Positions 46,438 to 54,832 of a stretch of DNA of 57,911 nucleotides are shown here, piece by piece. The notes beneath the pieces were generated by a model. The model saw nothing but the letters and a program-made list of their open reading frames with translations, ran no database searches and was not told where the DNA came from. The DNA is taken from NCBI RefSeq assembly GCF_002934235.1, contig NZ_PTIS01000017.1:1-57911 (forward strand), written 5' to 3'. Position 1 is the stretch's first letter; each line of letters begins with the position of its first letter. The translations under genes were made by a program, and so were the position numbers. The DNA is from Clostridium algidicarnis DSM 15099 (GTDB lineage: Bacteria > Bacillota > Clostridia > Clostridiales > Clostridiaceae).

Positions 46438-46450
46438 ATGAACTGTCCCT
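46438..46450 (+). repeat. REP-like 13-mer, ATGAACTGTCCCT
   Basis: Second copy in the same gap, same direction, 40 bases from the first. Confidence 0.7.
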
Positions 46451-46478
46451 AATTTATATATATAAATATGAATTTTTA

Positions 46479-47408
46479 TTAATTATCTATATTATTTAAA
46501 ACTTCATCCACAAACTTCATAACTTCCTCTTCATACTTAAGTTTATCCACTTCAATAGACTCTGCATGTCTTGCACCTTTTGCTATATACAGTTTCTTTA
46601 TTCCTACTTCTTTTGAATTATACATATTAACACTCATATCCCATGGTACAAATCTGTCCTTATCTCCATGTATAAACATAATTGGTATGGAAGCCTTTTT
46701 AACAACCTCAATTGGGTTTACATAATCAAAACTAAATTTTGCTTTTCTTACTGATCTTTTGCTCATGAGTTTTAATATTGGCTTCAATAAAGGACTCTTT
46801 TCCTTTATCTTTCTTTCCAACAATTCATTCAAACTAGAAAAGGAACAATCTGAAATAAAAAATTTAGCATATTTATTAATCTTAGCATATTGAAGTACCG
46901 TAGCAGCACCCATAGACTCACCATGCAATCCAATTATCTCATCTTCACCTTTTTTATTTATTATCCAATTAACAAATAAATCAAGATCCTCTTTTTCATA
47001 ATATCCATAAGTAGAGTATTTCCCCTCACTTTTAGAATGTCTTCTTTGATCATATATAAGTACATTCCACCCTTTTTCTAAAAACATTGATATATATTTT
47101 ATTGAGCATACTAACCCAACAGTTATCCCATGTACAAAAATCATAGTTTTGTTAGATTCATTACTAGATCTTATATAAATACCCCTTAATTTTAACCCAT
47201 CCTTTGATTCTATAAAAAATTCTTCCTTGTTTAATGATTTATAAAATTCATTATTTATAAGCCCTCTTTTTATTTGTTCGTTAAATATTATATCTTCAGG
47301 AATAACCTCTCTTACCACTACTTGCTGAAAATAATATTTAACTATAAAATAAATCACTAAGCATACGATCAATATAATCATTAAAATAGATAGGATAACC
47401 TTATACAT
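46479..47408 (-). CDS. Membrane-anchored alpha/beta hydrolase
   Basis: A 309-residue hydrolase with an N-terminal membrane helix (about residues 3-23) and the catalytic triad of the fold: nucleophile Ser in GLHGESMGAAT (about residue 175), Asp in HGDKDRFVPW and His in KGARHAES. The oxyanion region is FVHGITVG. Similar proteins are annotated as esterases or acyl-peptidase-like, but the substrate cannot be told. It lies between a polysaccharide deacetylase and a sortase on the same strand, each with its own intergenic gap containing REP-like motifs. Confidence 0.85.
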   Translation of the reverse strand: MYKVILSILMIILIVCLVIYFIVKYYFQQVVVREVIPEDIIFNEQIKRGLINNEFYKSLNKEEFFIESKDGLKLRGIYIRSSNESNKTMIFVHGITVGLVCSIKYISMFLEKGWNVLIYDQRRHSKSEGKYSTYGYYEKEDLDLFVNWIINKKGEDEIIGLHGESMGAATVLQYAKINKYAKFFISDCSFSSLNELLERKIKEKSPLLKPILKLMSKRSVRKAKFSFDYVNPIEVVKKASIPIMFIHGDKDRFVPWDMSVNMYNSKEVGIKKLYIAKGARHAESIEVDKLKYEEEVMKFVDEVLNNIDN

Positions 47409-47459
47409 ATTTACTCCCCTTCCATTACATAAAAATTAACTTAGTAAATGTTTAGCCTT

Positions 47460-47472
47460 AGGGACAGTTCAC
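47460..47472 (-). repeat. REP-like 13-mer, reverse orientation
   Basis: AGGGACAGTTCAC on the + strand, that is GTGAACTGTCCCT on the minus strand, between the hydrolase and sortase genes. Confidence 0.75.
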
Positions 47473-47496
47473 AATTATCTTTATATCTTTGTATGC

Positions 47497-48087
47497 TTAT
47501 TCTAATTTCCCGTTTATTATTAATCGTTTCGTTGCACCTGGTGTACATGTTACTATGGTTAATGTAGCGTCTTCAGTTTCATCTAATACTCCTACATCTT
47601 CCGGTTCTACTATCTTTTTTCCTGTAACATTATACTTGAACTCTCCATCTTTATTTCTAACTATTATTTCGTCTCCATTTTCTAATTCATCTGCTCTTTT
47701 AAAATACTCACTGTATGTGTAGTTTCTATGGCCTGCTACTGCAAAGTTACCTTTTTGCCCTGGTAAAGCTGTACCTTCGAAATGTCCTACCGCAGATTTT
47801 AAGGTTTCCATGTCACTACCTTCAGCAACAGCTGCTGTAACATTGATTTTAGGTATAATCATCATGGCTATTGCATTATCACTTTCTTTATTATGCTCGC
47901 CACTAGGTGAACTTTCTTTGCCTTCATTATTTTCATCATACTCTCCCATATCTCTTAGAGTTTCTTCAAACCTAGCTATCATATCTTTTTGTTTTTTATT
48001 TGAAGAAATTCTCATAAAAATAGCACTGGATATAATTAAAATGCCAATTACTATGAGTAGTGTCCCTGTTAATTTTTTCTTATTCAT
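47497..48087 (-). CDS. Class D sortase
   Basis: A 196-residue transpeptidase with an N-terminal membrane anchor (LTGTLLIVIGILIISSAIFM), a Ser/Glu-rich linker and the sortase barrel. The catalytic His is in VAGHRNYTYSEYF (about residue 118), the Cys in TLTIVTCTPGATKR (about 180) and the Arg follows at KRLII. The short size and TLTIVTC form match class D. It would join LPXTG-like proteins to the wall; no such substrate is encoded in the window. The start ATG follows AAGGAGG. Confidence 0.9.
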   Translation of the reverse strand: MNKKKLTGTLLIVIGILIISSAIFMRISSNKKQKDMIARFEETLRDMGEYDENNEGKESSPSGEHNKESDNAIAMMIIPKINVTAAVAEGSDMETLKSAVGHFEGTALPGQKGNFAVAGHRNYTYSEYFKRADELENGDEIIVRNKDGEFKYNVTGKKIVEPEDVGVLDETEDATLTIVTCTPGATKRLIINGKLE

Positions 48088-48169
48088 ATATATCCTCCTT
48101 TTTTTAATCCTTAATCTTATTATAAATCATTATCTTATTTAGTCTACAGTTTATAGTTTTAATATTCTT

Positions 48170-48182
48170 GTGAACTGTCCCC
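48170..48182 (+). repeat. REP-like 13-mer, GTGAACTGTCCCC
   Basis: Copy of RTGAACYGTCCCY 83 bases upstream of the sortase start, flanked by CTT and AAATT. Confidence 0.75.
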
Positions 48183-48362
48183 AAATTATTATCTTATTCT
48201 TGTATAAAGTAATACCATTAATCAAAGTCTTAAATTTACTGGTTTTTATGCTTTTATTTTATCAAGATTAACACCTTATTTGTCCAAATATTCTTAACAT
48301 TTGTTAGTTTTTATAGTATACTTAAATAAAGGAATTCTATGAAATAGTGGGGTGACTACATT

Positions 48363-48539
48363 ATGAAAAATAATCTTATATCCGTAGATTTCCATTCAAA
48401 AAAAGTATTAGATTCTAACAAAAAGTACAAAAAGAGCATCTTTAAATTAATGTTTTTTAACATTAAAAACTTGTTTCATTTAAATTCTAATAAGAGCTGT
48501 CCACCTTGTCAAATTCATGAATTTAGGAAAACCTTATAA
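48363..48539 (+). CDS. Small 58-residue basic protein with a CPPC motif
   Basis: An ATG preceded by GGGGTGA starts a 58-residue frame ending MFFNIKNLFHLNSNKSCPPC and then QIHEFRKTL. It is rich in Lys, Asn and Ser, with a short hydrophobic patch (FKLMFFNIKNLF) and a CxxC pair. A plausible -35 TTAACA, 17-base spacer and -10 TATACT lie upstream (about 48296-48324), and an imperfect hairpin follows. No function is known to me. The good ribosome-binding site and isolated position make it a credible small gene; coding status is not proved. Confidence 0.5.
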   Translation: MKNNLISVDFHSKKVLDSNKKYKKSIFKLMFFNIKNLFHLNSNKSCPPCQIHEFRKTL

Positions 48540-48584
48540 TTTATAATTTTTCACAAAACTATATCTATAATTTTTATATATTAA

Positions 48585-48626
48585 AAAGCCATAAGAGATA
48601 AATTGCTTTTTTATTTCCCATGGCTT
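48585..48626. terminator. Imperfect hairpin terminator
   Basis: AAAGCCAT pairs with ATGGCTTT across a T-rich loop; it can serve the small 58-residue gene on one strand and the ABC permease gene on the other. Confidence 0.5.
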
Positions 48627-48665
48627 TCTAATGTTTTTTTATTTTTTATGAAATTATATTCTAAA

Positions 48666-49862
48666 TTATGCTCTAAAAACAACTTCTTCGCGACTGAACA
48701 TGAACCTTGCAAATAGTATAGAAATAACTATATAAGCTATGGTCCATCCCAATGTTGTAAGTATATGATTATAATTATAAATACCCATTATCAGTTCTTT
48801 TAAAAGACAAACTGAATTAGCTAATGGTATATGGAAATAAAAATTTTCTATACTCTTAGGATCTAACATATATGTTGCGTATACTGGTATTATAGTTATT
48901 ATGGTGAGTGGTGTTAAATAAGTCTGAGCCTCCTTAAATGATCTTGCATATATACTTATAGAAAGTTCTAATGCACCAAAAACCATAGTTGTTAATATAG
49001 CAACCATACCTATTAATATCATAGCTTTTGGTTCTATACTAAAGCTTGCCGCTGAAGCATTTCCATTAGACATAAGGCCACCACTTTGTTTCATTGCAAT
49101 CATAACACCTGCTAATGATGCTATAGTTGTTACCAATCCCATAACTGTAATTGCTAAGAACTTCCCCCACAGTAATGACATCCTGCTTGCCTTTGTAGTT
49201 AATAAAGGCTCTAATGTTCCTCTTTCCTTTTCCCCAGCTCCTAAATCCGTAGCTGGAGCAATTGGTCCTGATACGCTATACATAACAAGTAATAAAGGTA
49301 ATAATAACGATAGCATAAATTTACTAAAGCCCTCAGACTCTTTTTCAAAAGTTTTAACTTCCAAATTTACAGGAGTTAAAAGCTCTTGTTTTATACCTCT
49401 TAATTGGAGCCTTTTTGCCACAACTTCTTTAGAATAAACATCTATATAACCTTCAACTTTAGATAATGCCATTTGAGATTGTTGACTAGAATTATCATAG
49501 GTTACTATAACATTAACCATTTCTTCCTTTGAAATTGAATTTTCAAAGCCTTCTGGTATTTCTAATGCCATAAGTATCTTTCCACTTTTCATATCTTCTT
49601 CGATGCTATCAGTTTCTATGAGATTTATTCCCTTCTGATCTTTTATGAACTGTCCCATATCACTATTTGATTTATCTGAAATAGAAATCTTAAGATTATC
49701 CTCTACTGATTTTGATGTTTTGCTTATGCTTTTACCCATAACCATAAATAATAAGGGGAATATAATAAGAGGTATTACGATACTTGATATAAGAGTCTTC
49801 TTGTCCCTAAATATATCCATTAACTCTTTTTTAAATACTAACAAGGTTATACTTCTATTCAT
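48666..49862 (-). CDS. natB: ABC transporter permease, NatB-like
   Basis: A 398-residue permease: one N-terminal membrane helix (about residues 22-42), a long outer domain (about 45-180), then five or six further helices. The GAGEKERGTLEPLLTTKASR block before the next helix is the hallmark of the NatB/ABC-2 family. With NatA it forms an ATP-driven exporter; NatAB extrudes sodium in Bacillus, but related systems export drugs or peptides, so the substrate is uncertain. It overlaps natA by eight bases. Confidence 0.85.
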   Translation of the reverse strand: MNRSITLLVFKKELMDIFRDKKTLISSIVIPLIIFPLLFMVMGKSISKTSKSVEDNLKISISDKSNSDMGQFIKDQKGINLIETDSIEEDMKSGKILMALEIPEGFENSISKEEMVNVIVTYDNSSQQSQMALSKVEGYIDVYSKEVVAKRLQLRGIKQELLTPVNLEVKTFEKESEGFSKFMLSLLLPLLLVMYSVSGPIAPATDLGAGEKERGTLEPLLTTKASRMSLLWGKFLAITVMGLVTTIASLAGVMIAMKQSGGLMSNGNASAASFSIEPKAMILIGMVAILTTMVFGALELSISIYARSFKEAQTYLTPLTIITIIPVYATYMLDPKSIENFYFHIPLANSVCLLKELIMGIYNYNHILTTLGWTIAYIVISILFARFMFSREEVVFRA

Positions 49863-50589
49863 TTTTAGAATCTCCTCCTATTAATTTAGTGAAAATGCTC
49901 TCCATATCTTGATCATTATATTTTTCTTTTAGTTTATCAATTTTACCATCTTCAACGATTTTCCCTTTGTTTATTATAACTACTCTATCGCAGAGCTTTT
50001 CAACTTCATTCATCATATGGCTGGAAAATACAATTGCTTTGTTTTCTTCTTTGCAATGGAGTATAAAATCATGTATTATTTTTGACGCACTTATATCTAA
50101 TCCTGCTGTTGGTTCATCAAACAGCATAATTTTAGGATCATGAACAATAGACCTTGCAATAGCAACTTTTTGTTTCATTCCCCTTGAAAACTTACCTACT
50201 CTTCTATCTATATATTCTTGCATGTTAAACGCCTTAACTAATTTATTTATTTGTTCTTCAGCTTTCTGATTTGAAACACCATTTAATTGGGCAAAATATT
50301 TGATATTTTCTCTTGCTGTAAGCCTGTCGTATAGTCCAACTTCTCCACCGAATAATATCCCTATCTCACCTCTTACCATATGAGCATCATTCACTACATC
50401 ATAATTGTTTATCCTAACTGTTCCCGATGTAGGTTTTAACATTGTTGCAAGCATTCTTAATGTAGTTGTCTTTCCAGCTCCATTTTCTCCAAGCAAACCA
50501 ACAATTTCACCTTGACTTACTTTAAAGCTAATATCATCTACTGCTTTTACTGATTTAAATTGTTTACTTAAGCCAATTACTTCTACCAC
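49855..50589 (-). CDS. natA: ABC transporter ATP-binding protein, NatA-like
   Basis: A 244-residue ATPase with Walker A (GLLGENGAGKTTTLRML), Q-loop (GILFGGEVGLYDRLT), signature motif (KFSRGMKQKVAIAR), Walker B (IMLFDEPTAGLD) and the H-loop His in VFSSHMMNEVE. The GTG start follows AGGAGTG. It is the first gene of the natA-natB operon. The upstream gap to ispF holds two copies of the REP-like 13-mer and no other gene. Confidence 0.92.
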   Translation of the reverse strand: MVEVIGLSKQFKSVKAVDDISFKVSQGEIVGLLGENGAGKTTTLRMLATMLKPTSGTVRINNYDVVNDAHMVRGEIGILFGGEVGLYDRLTARENIKYFAQLNGVSNQKAEEQINKLVKAFNMQEYIDRRVGKFSRGMKQKVAIARSIVHDPKIMLFDEPTAGLDISASKIIHDFILHCKEENKAIVFSSHMMNEVEKLCDRVVIINKGKIVEDGKIDKLKEKYNDQDMESIFTKLIGGDSKNE

Positions 50590-50658
50590 AAAATCACTCC
50601 TCTTAAATAAGATAAATTAAAAGACTAAAAAGTTATATTAAGGTTAAGGTAAGATTAA

Positions 50659-50671
50659 GGGGACGGTTCAT
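50659..50671 (-). repeat. REP-like 13-mer, reverse orientation, G/C variant
   Basis: GGGGACGGTTCAT on the + strand. It carries the C variant at the Y position of RTGAACYGTCCCY. Confidence 0.65.
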
Positions 50672-50910
50672 AAGTACAATACCTTTAGTTTGTCCTTATT
50701 TAAATAACAGAAAATATAAACTAATCATCATTTCACACCTAACGCCTATTAATTCTCTTAATCATTATATCATCTATTAACAAATAACTACCAATAATTT
50801 TAATTGTAAAAATAAAAAATATTATCTTTATAATTAATAAATTCTTTATCCTCTCATATTAAGTCTTGATTTTCTTATTAATTTATGTAAAACTAAATAT
50901 AAATAATTAT

Positions 50911-50923
50911 AGGGACAGTTCAT
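50911..50923 (-). repeat. REP-like 13-mer, reverse orientation
   Basis: AGGGACAGTTCAT on the + strand, only 23 bases before the ispF start codon. Confidence 0.7.
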
Positions 50924-50945
50924 AATTTTAGTTGGGAGGGTTTTT

Positions 50946-51422
50946 ATGCGAATTGGGTTAGGATATGATGTTCACAAGTTAGTTGAAGATAGATCTTTAA
51001 TATTAGGTGGAGTAACTATACCTAATAAGTATGGATTGCTTGGGCACTCAGATGCAGATGTGCTTGTCCATGCTATAATGGACTCAATTTTGGGTGCAGC
51101 AAGCTTAGGGGATATAGGAACCCATTTTCCAGACAATAATTTAATATACAAGGACATATCAAGTTTGTCTCTTCTAAAGAAGGTTTATGATTTGATTTTA
51201 AAAAAAGGTTTTTCTATTGGCAATATAGATGCTACTATAATTGCTGAGGCGCCTAAATTATCGCCTTATATTGATGAAATGAGAAATAACATTTCTAGCA
51301 TATTAGGAATAGACATTAATCAAATTAATATAAAAGCTACTACAGAAGAAGGTTTAGGTTTCACTGGATCAGGTGAAGGAATGGCATCACAAAGTATTTG
51401 TTTATTAATTAGTAATACATAA
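50946..51422 (+). CDS. ispF: 2-C-methyl-D-erythritol 2,4-cyclodiphosphate synthase
   Basis: Fifth step of the MEP isoprenoid pathway. The 158 residues show the zinc ligands in GLGYDVHKL (Asp8, His10), the [18 protein letters not shown] motif, the DIGTHFPD loop, and the C-terminal [15 protein letters not shown]. Full length; a homotrimer is expected. The ATG follows GGGAGGG. It is a single gene, without ispD beside it. Confidence 0.96.
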   Translation: MRIGLGYDVHKLVEDRSLILGGVTIPNKYGLLGHSDADVLVHAIMDSILGAASLGDIGTHFPDNNLIYKDISSLSLLKKVYDLILKKGFSIGNIDATIIAEAPKLSPYIDEMRNNISSILGIDINQINIKATTEEGLGFTGSGEGMASQSICLLISNT

Positions 51423-51441
51423 ACAAATGAAAGTTTTATTT

Positions 51442-51469
51442 GAAAAGTATAGTTTATTTTATACTTTTC
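51442..51469. terminator. Hairpin between ispF and the RAYT gene
   Basis: GAAAAGTATA (51442-51451) pairs perfectly with TATACTTTTC (51460-51469) between two converging genes. Neither side has a clear T run. Confidence 0.5.
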
Positions 51470-51523
51470 AGACAAACTTACTTTAATTATGCATTTTACT
51501 TTTTTTACTCTTTATATTTAACC

Positions 51524-52441
51524 TTAGAATACTTGTTCATAAACATTTTCAATTATATTCTTATATCTTATATCTTCCATTACCAATTCAATTCCATTAG
51601 AACATAATCTTGATAAATTTGCTTGAGAATTGTTAATTAAAATCTTTCCTAATTCCTTATATGACATATTACATAGATTTCTACATAATAATATAAAAAT
51701 ACTTTTAAATTCACATATTTCTCTGTTATTTTTTAAAAATAAAGCATCTCTTTTTAAATTAAATCTTTTCAACAATATGCTTAATATAACTAAATGTGAC
51801 TTATCTCTACAAATTAAACTCCTCTCACTTCTATATTCATAGCATCCTTCTTGAAGTGTGAAATCATAATCTTCAAATTCAGTTTCACTTACATTCATTT
51901 TTAACATCAATTTATATTTTATTTTAAATCTCTTATAATTCCCAGAAACTATATTTATCATAACCTTTTTATCTAATATATTTTTAGTATCTTTTCTTAT
52001 TCCAAGATAAATTCCAAGGCTAGAATAAAAATAGTTCTCTATATTATGCTTATATTCAGCAATATCCTTAGGATTATTATGTATATATAGACTTAATACT
52101 ACAAGGTATCTCTCATTATCCACTATCTTGCTTTTGAACCTATCTTGAAAAAGGTGACCATAACGATTGTACTTTTTATTATAATATTGAGCATAACTTT
52201 GATTAATACCATGCATTATTTTAGATATATCCCCACCATTACAATCTATTATAATGTGAACATGATTTGACATAAGACAATACGCATACACCTTAAATCC
52301 AAACTGAACCTTATATCTTTTTATATACATCATAAATTTATCTTTATCATTATCGTCTTTAAAAAGATTTATATCACTTATACTTCTTAGCATTACATGA
52401 TATATACCGTCATGGCTTTTTACTCTAGCAGACCTTGGCAA
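51524..52441 (-). CDS. REP-associated tyrosine transposase (RAYT, Y1_Tnp family)
   Basis: A 305-residue single-strand transposase of the IS200-like HUH family. Start RSARVKSHDGIYHVMLRS, the HUH motif in MSNHVHIIID (about residue 60), and the catalytic Tyr in INQSYAQYYNKKYNRYGHLF, followed by FQDRFKSK, are those of RAYTs (TnpA-REP). A C-terminal region of about 150 residues ends in a helix-turn-helix (MSYKELGKILINNSQANLSR) resembling the DnaA C-terminal domain seen in other Firmicute RAYTs. TTG start at 52441 follows AGGAGTG; the ATG at 52462 has no site. It carries no inverted IS ends; instead it lies amid REP-like 13-mers, the nearest 95 bases upstream. Confidence 0.9.
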   Translation of the reverse strand: MPRSARVKSHDGIYHVMLRSISDINLFKDDNDKDKFMMYIKRYKVQFGFKVYAYCLMSNHVHIIIDCNGGDISKIMHGINQSYAQYYNKKYNRYGHLFQDRFKSKIVDNERYLVVLSLYIHNNPKDIAEYKHNIENYFYSSLGIYLGIRKDTKNILDKKVMINIVSGNYKRFKIKYKLMLKMNVSETEFEDYDFTLQEGCYEYRSERSLICRDKSHLVILSILLKRFNLKRDALFLKNNREICEFKSIFILLCRNLCNMSYKELGKILINNSQANLSRLCSNGIELVMEDIRYKNIIENVYEQVF

Positions 52442-52535
52442 ATTAATCACTCCTAAATACATATATATCTTTAAATTGTAGTTAGATTATTAACCAAATT
52501 GTAGATAAATATACAAAAGGAATTTCAGAAAACTT

Positions 52536-52548
52536 GTGAACTGTCCCC
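52536..52548 (+). repeat. REP-like 13-mer nearest the RAYT gene
   Basis: GTGAACTGTCCCC, 95 bases upstream of the RAYT start, between it and the glycosylase stop. Confidence 0.75.
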
Positions 52549-52569
52549 TTAAATTTTTATTATATACTT

Positions 52570-53181
52570 CTAGCCTTTTGATACATAAATATTATCCTTT
52601 ATAAAAAATCTCCAATCAAAATCTTTTGCTTCTTCTGAGTAATCGATATTTATTCTCTTAGATGTTTCTATTGTAAAGTCTTTCTTTTCATTATCTAAAA
52701 TATAAAAGTCTTCTCCGTACATATCAACGCCATTATCTTCCTTCGTTATGTTAAGAGCAATGCAAAGCTTTCCTGGACCATTAGTTAAATTTATTTTTTG
52801 TTTTTTAGTAATGTCATTAAAATCTTTACCATATCTTAACTTACTCATAATATCAATTCCATCTATAGGTTCTACCGCTCTAATTAAAATAGCTTCTGGA
52901 TTATCTATAGTGCTTGCAACTATATTCATACAGTAGTACATGCCATAAATTAAATACACATATGCAAAGCCCCCATCTCCATACATTATTTTAGTTCTAT
53001 TTGTTGCCTTTCCACTGTAAGAGTGTGCAGCCTTGTCTATAGTGCCTCTGTAAGCTTCAACTTCTACAATTTTGGCAACTAAAATATCGTTACCCACTTT
53101 TTTTACTATTAAATTACCTAAAAGTTCCTTCGCAACTATCAATGCATCTCTTCTATAAAATTCTCTACTTAGCTTTTCCAA
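52570..53181 (-). CDS. 3-methyladenine DNA glycosylase (Mpg/AAG family)
   Basis: Removes alkylated purines from DNA. A 203-residue AAG-family protein: VEVEAYRGTIDKAAHSYSGK with the catalytic Glu, the GFAYVYLIYGMYYCMNIVA block that contacts the damaged base, and GPGKLCIALNI. Length is normal. The TTG start follows AGGAGG at eight bases. Second DNA glycosylase in the window (the other is OGG1-type at 10803-11747). Confidence 0.94.
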   Translation of the reverse strand: MEKLSREFYRRDALIVAKELLGNLIVKKVGNDILVAKIVEVEAYRGTIDKAAHSYSGKATNRTKIMYGDGGFAYVYLIYGMYYCMNIVASTIDNPEAILIRAVEPIDGIDIMSKLRYGKDFNDITKKQKINLTNGPGKLCIALNITKEDNGVDMYGEDFYILDNEKKDFTIETSKRINIDYSEEAKDFDWRFFIKDNIYVSKG

Positions 53182-53293
53182 AACATCAACCTCCTAATTT
53201 AAAAATAAAAATAACTTTAATATAAATATGTTATTCAATATCTTTTATTATACTCAATAATATAAGTTTTATTATTAATTATCTTTAAATATT

Positions 53294-53306
53294 GTGAACT
53301 GTCCCT
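53294..53306 (+). repeat. REP-like 13-mer, GTGAACTGTCCCT
   Basis: Copy in the gap between the glycosylase and the MFS transporter, followed by an alternating ACGTATA-rich stretch. Confidence 0.7.
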
Positions 53307-53346
53307 ATATACGTATATTATACGTACGTATATATATTATATAAGC

Positions 53347-54606
53347 TTATACAATAGCTGCTTTATTTGTCTTTTTTGCATATACCTTTTTATTATCGAA
53401 TCCTCTAAATGATTTATAAAAATACATAGTTGCCATTATATATGTTATAGCTGTTAAAAAATAAGGTAACTCATATCCATGAGAAAAATTATTCATTATG
53501 AAACCTCCAACTATAGCACTTAGAGCTCTGCTCAGGTTGTTTGATATATTATTAACACTTGCAAATATTGACCTTTCATTCTCTTCAATTAGCTCCATTG
53601 ATAGATTTCCTACTACAGGACCTGCCATGTTCATTAATCCATTCCTTATAAATAAAGCTATAGATACCACTATTATATTGGGTGGTAACGCTATAAGCAT
53701 CAAAAAAGGTATAGACGCTACTTGGCACATAATAATAGTTTTTATTCTACCGTACCTAGCCGCCATATAAGGCGTAGCTAGCCCACCTAAGCCCATTGCC
53801 GCCTGTGCTAGGGCCATTATAATCCCTATCTGTTCTGTGGTAGCATTTACCTTATATTTTAGATAAACGTTAAAATATGGGACAACAAGTCCTGCTCCAA
53901 ATCCTATAAGTAAGTTATAAAGTAAAAATTTCATAGGATATTTCTTTTTAGATATTTTAACCAAATCCTTTAAAAACATAGTTTTATCTTCAACAGAACA
54001 GGTTTCACTATCTTTTATAAATGCTATTAAAATTATTGACATAAGTCCAAGTGCTCCTGAAATTACAATAGCATATCTCAGCGCTTCAATGCTTCCAAAT
54101 AACCTTATAAACCCCCCAGATATTTGTCCAAAAACAAAGTAACCAAACATAGTTGAAAATACATTATCTGCAAAAGAATAACTAAATAATTTTATTCTAT
54201 TTCTTCCATTGCTATTTTCCATAAAAAAAGGACCTTCCGAAACCAATATAAAACTATTTGCCCCCCCCTGCAATATTGATAGTCCAAGAATCATACCTTT
54301 GGTTTGGGACATGCCTTGTAATATTATAGTTATTGGAACAATTATCATAGTTAATAATATACCTTTTTTCTTTCCTATTTTATTAACTATCATTGCACAA
54401 GGTATTGAAAAAATGGCTAGTGAAAAGGTCTTTAAACTAAGAATTAATCCTAGAAAACTTTCATCAAAGTTAAGCTCTTTTATGTATATTCCTTGCATCA
54501 TATTAAATGATCCCATACATATGTAGAAAAAAGATATTCCGCCTAAATAAAGTACTGCATTTTTATTAAATTTATTTCCTGAGTTTTTAAATTGTTTCTG
54601 TGCCAA
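53347..54606 (-). CDS. Major facilitator superfamily transporter
   Basis: About 419 residues with twelve membrane segments in two halves joined by a cytoplasmic loop (about residues 205-225). Loop 2-3 has the MFS-like IVNKIGKKKGIL motif; the second half has the parallel YMAARYGRIKTI. No substrate-specific motif is recognised; a sugar, drug or metabolite exporter is possible. The TTG at 54606 is favoured as start, seven bases after GGGGG; an ATG (54612) abuts it. The upstream gap contains a REPIN-like inverted pair. Whether it belongs with the muramate genes beside it is not clear. Confidence 0.85.
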   Translation of the reverse strand: MAQKQFKNSGNKFNKNAVLYLGGISFFYICMGSFNMMQGIYIKELNFDESFLGLILSLKTFSLAIFSIPCAMIVNKIGKKKGILLTMIIVPITIILQGMSQTKGMILGLSILQGGANSFILVSEGPFFMENSNGRNRIKLFSYSFADNVFSTMFGYFVFGQISGGFIRLFGSIEALRYAIVISGALGLMSIILIAFIKDSETCSVEDKTMFLKDLVKISKKKYPMKFLLYNLLIGFGAGLVVPYFNVYLKYKVNATTEQIGIIMALAQAAMGLGGLATPYMAARYGRIKTIIMCQVASIPFLMLIALPPNIIVVSIALFIRNGLMNMAGPVVGNLSMELIEENERSIFASVNNISNNLSRALSAIVGGFIMNNFSHGYELPYFLTAITYIMATMYFYKSFRGFDNKKVYAKKTNKAAIV

Positions 54607-54765
54607 TACCATCCCCCCTTAAATTCAAAAATTATAAAGCTTCTGATACTAAAGATTATACACTTATGAAAAAATAATTGGACATTTAACCTATAAGATT
54701 CATATTTTATCAAAACAGATTTAAGATTTTCTTAACTGTTACTTATTTTAAATTTAGAAATTAAC

Positions 54766-54807
54766 TAGGGACAGTTCACATAAATTTTTATTTGTGAACT
54801 GTCCCTA
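54766..54807. repeat. REPIN-like inverted pair of REP motifs
   Basis: TAGGGACAGTTCACA (54766-54780) and its exact complement (54793-54807) flank a 12-base AT-only loop. This is the only place in the window where two copies face each other, giving a 15-bp hairpin. It contains two of the twelve 13-mers (54767-54779 reverse, 54794-54806 forward). Confidence 0.85.
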
Positions 54808-54832
54808 ATTATAATTATACCAATCATTTTTA

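Larger units (their letters stand above)
50590..50945. other. Gap between natA and ispF
   Basis: 356 AT-rich bases between two divergent genes. Apart from the two REP-like 13-mers at 50659 and 50911 and the ispF ribosome-binding site I see nothing in it. Confidence 0.6.

Noticed and set aside
51524-52441. Complete IS200/IS605 insertion sequence
   Set aside because: No tnpB, no IS-type left and right end hairpins next to the gene; the RAYT motifs and the REP-like neighbourhood fit a domesticated single-copy RAYT better.
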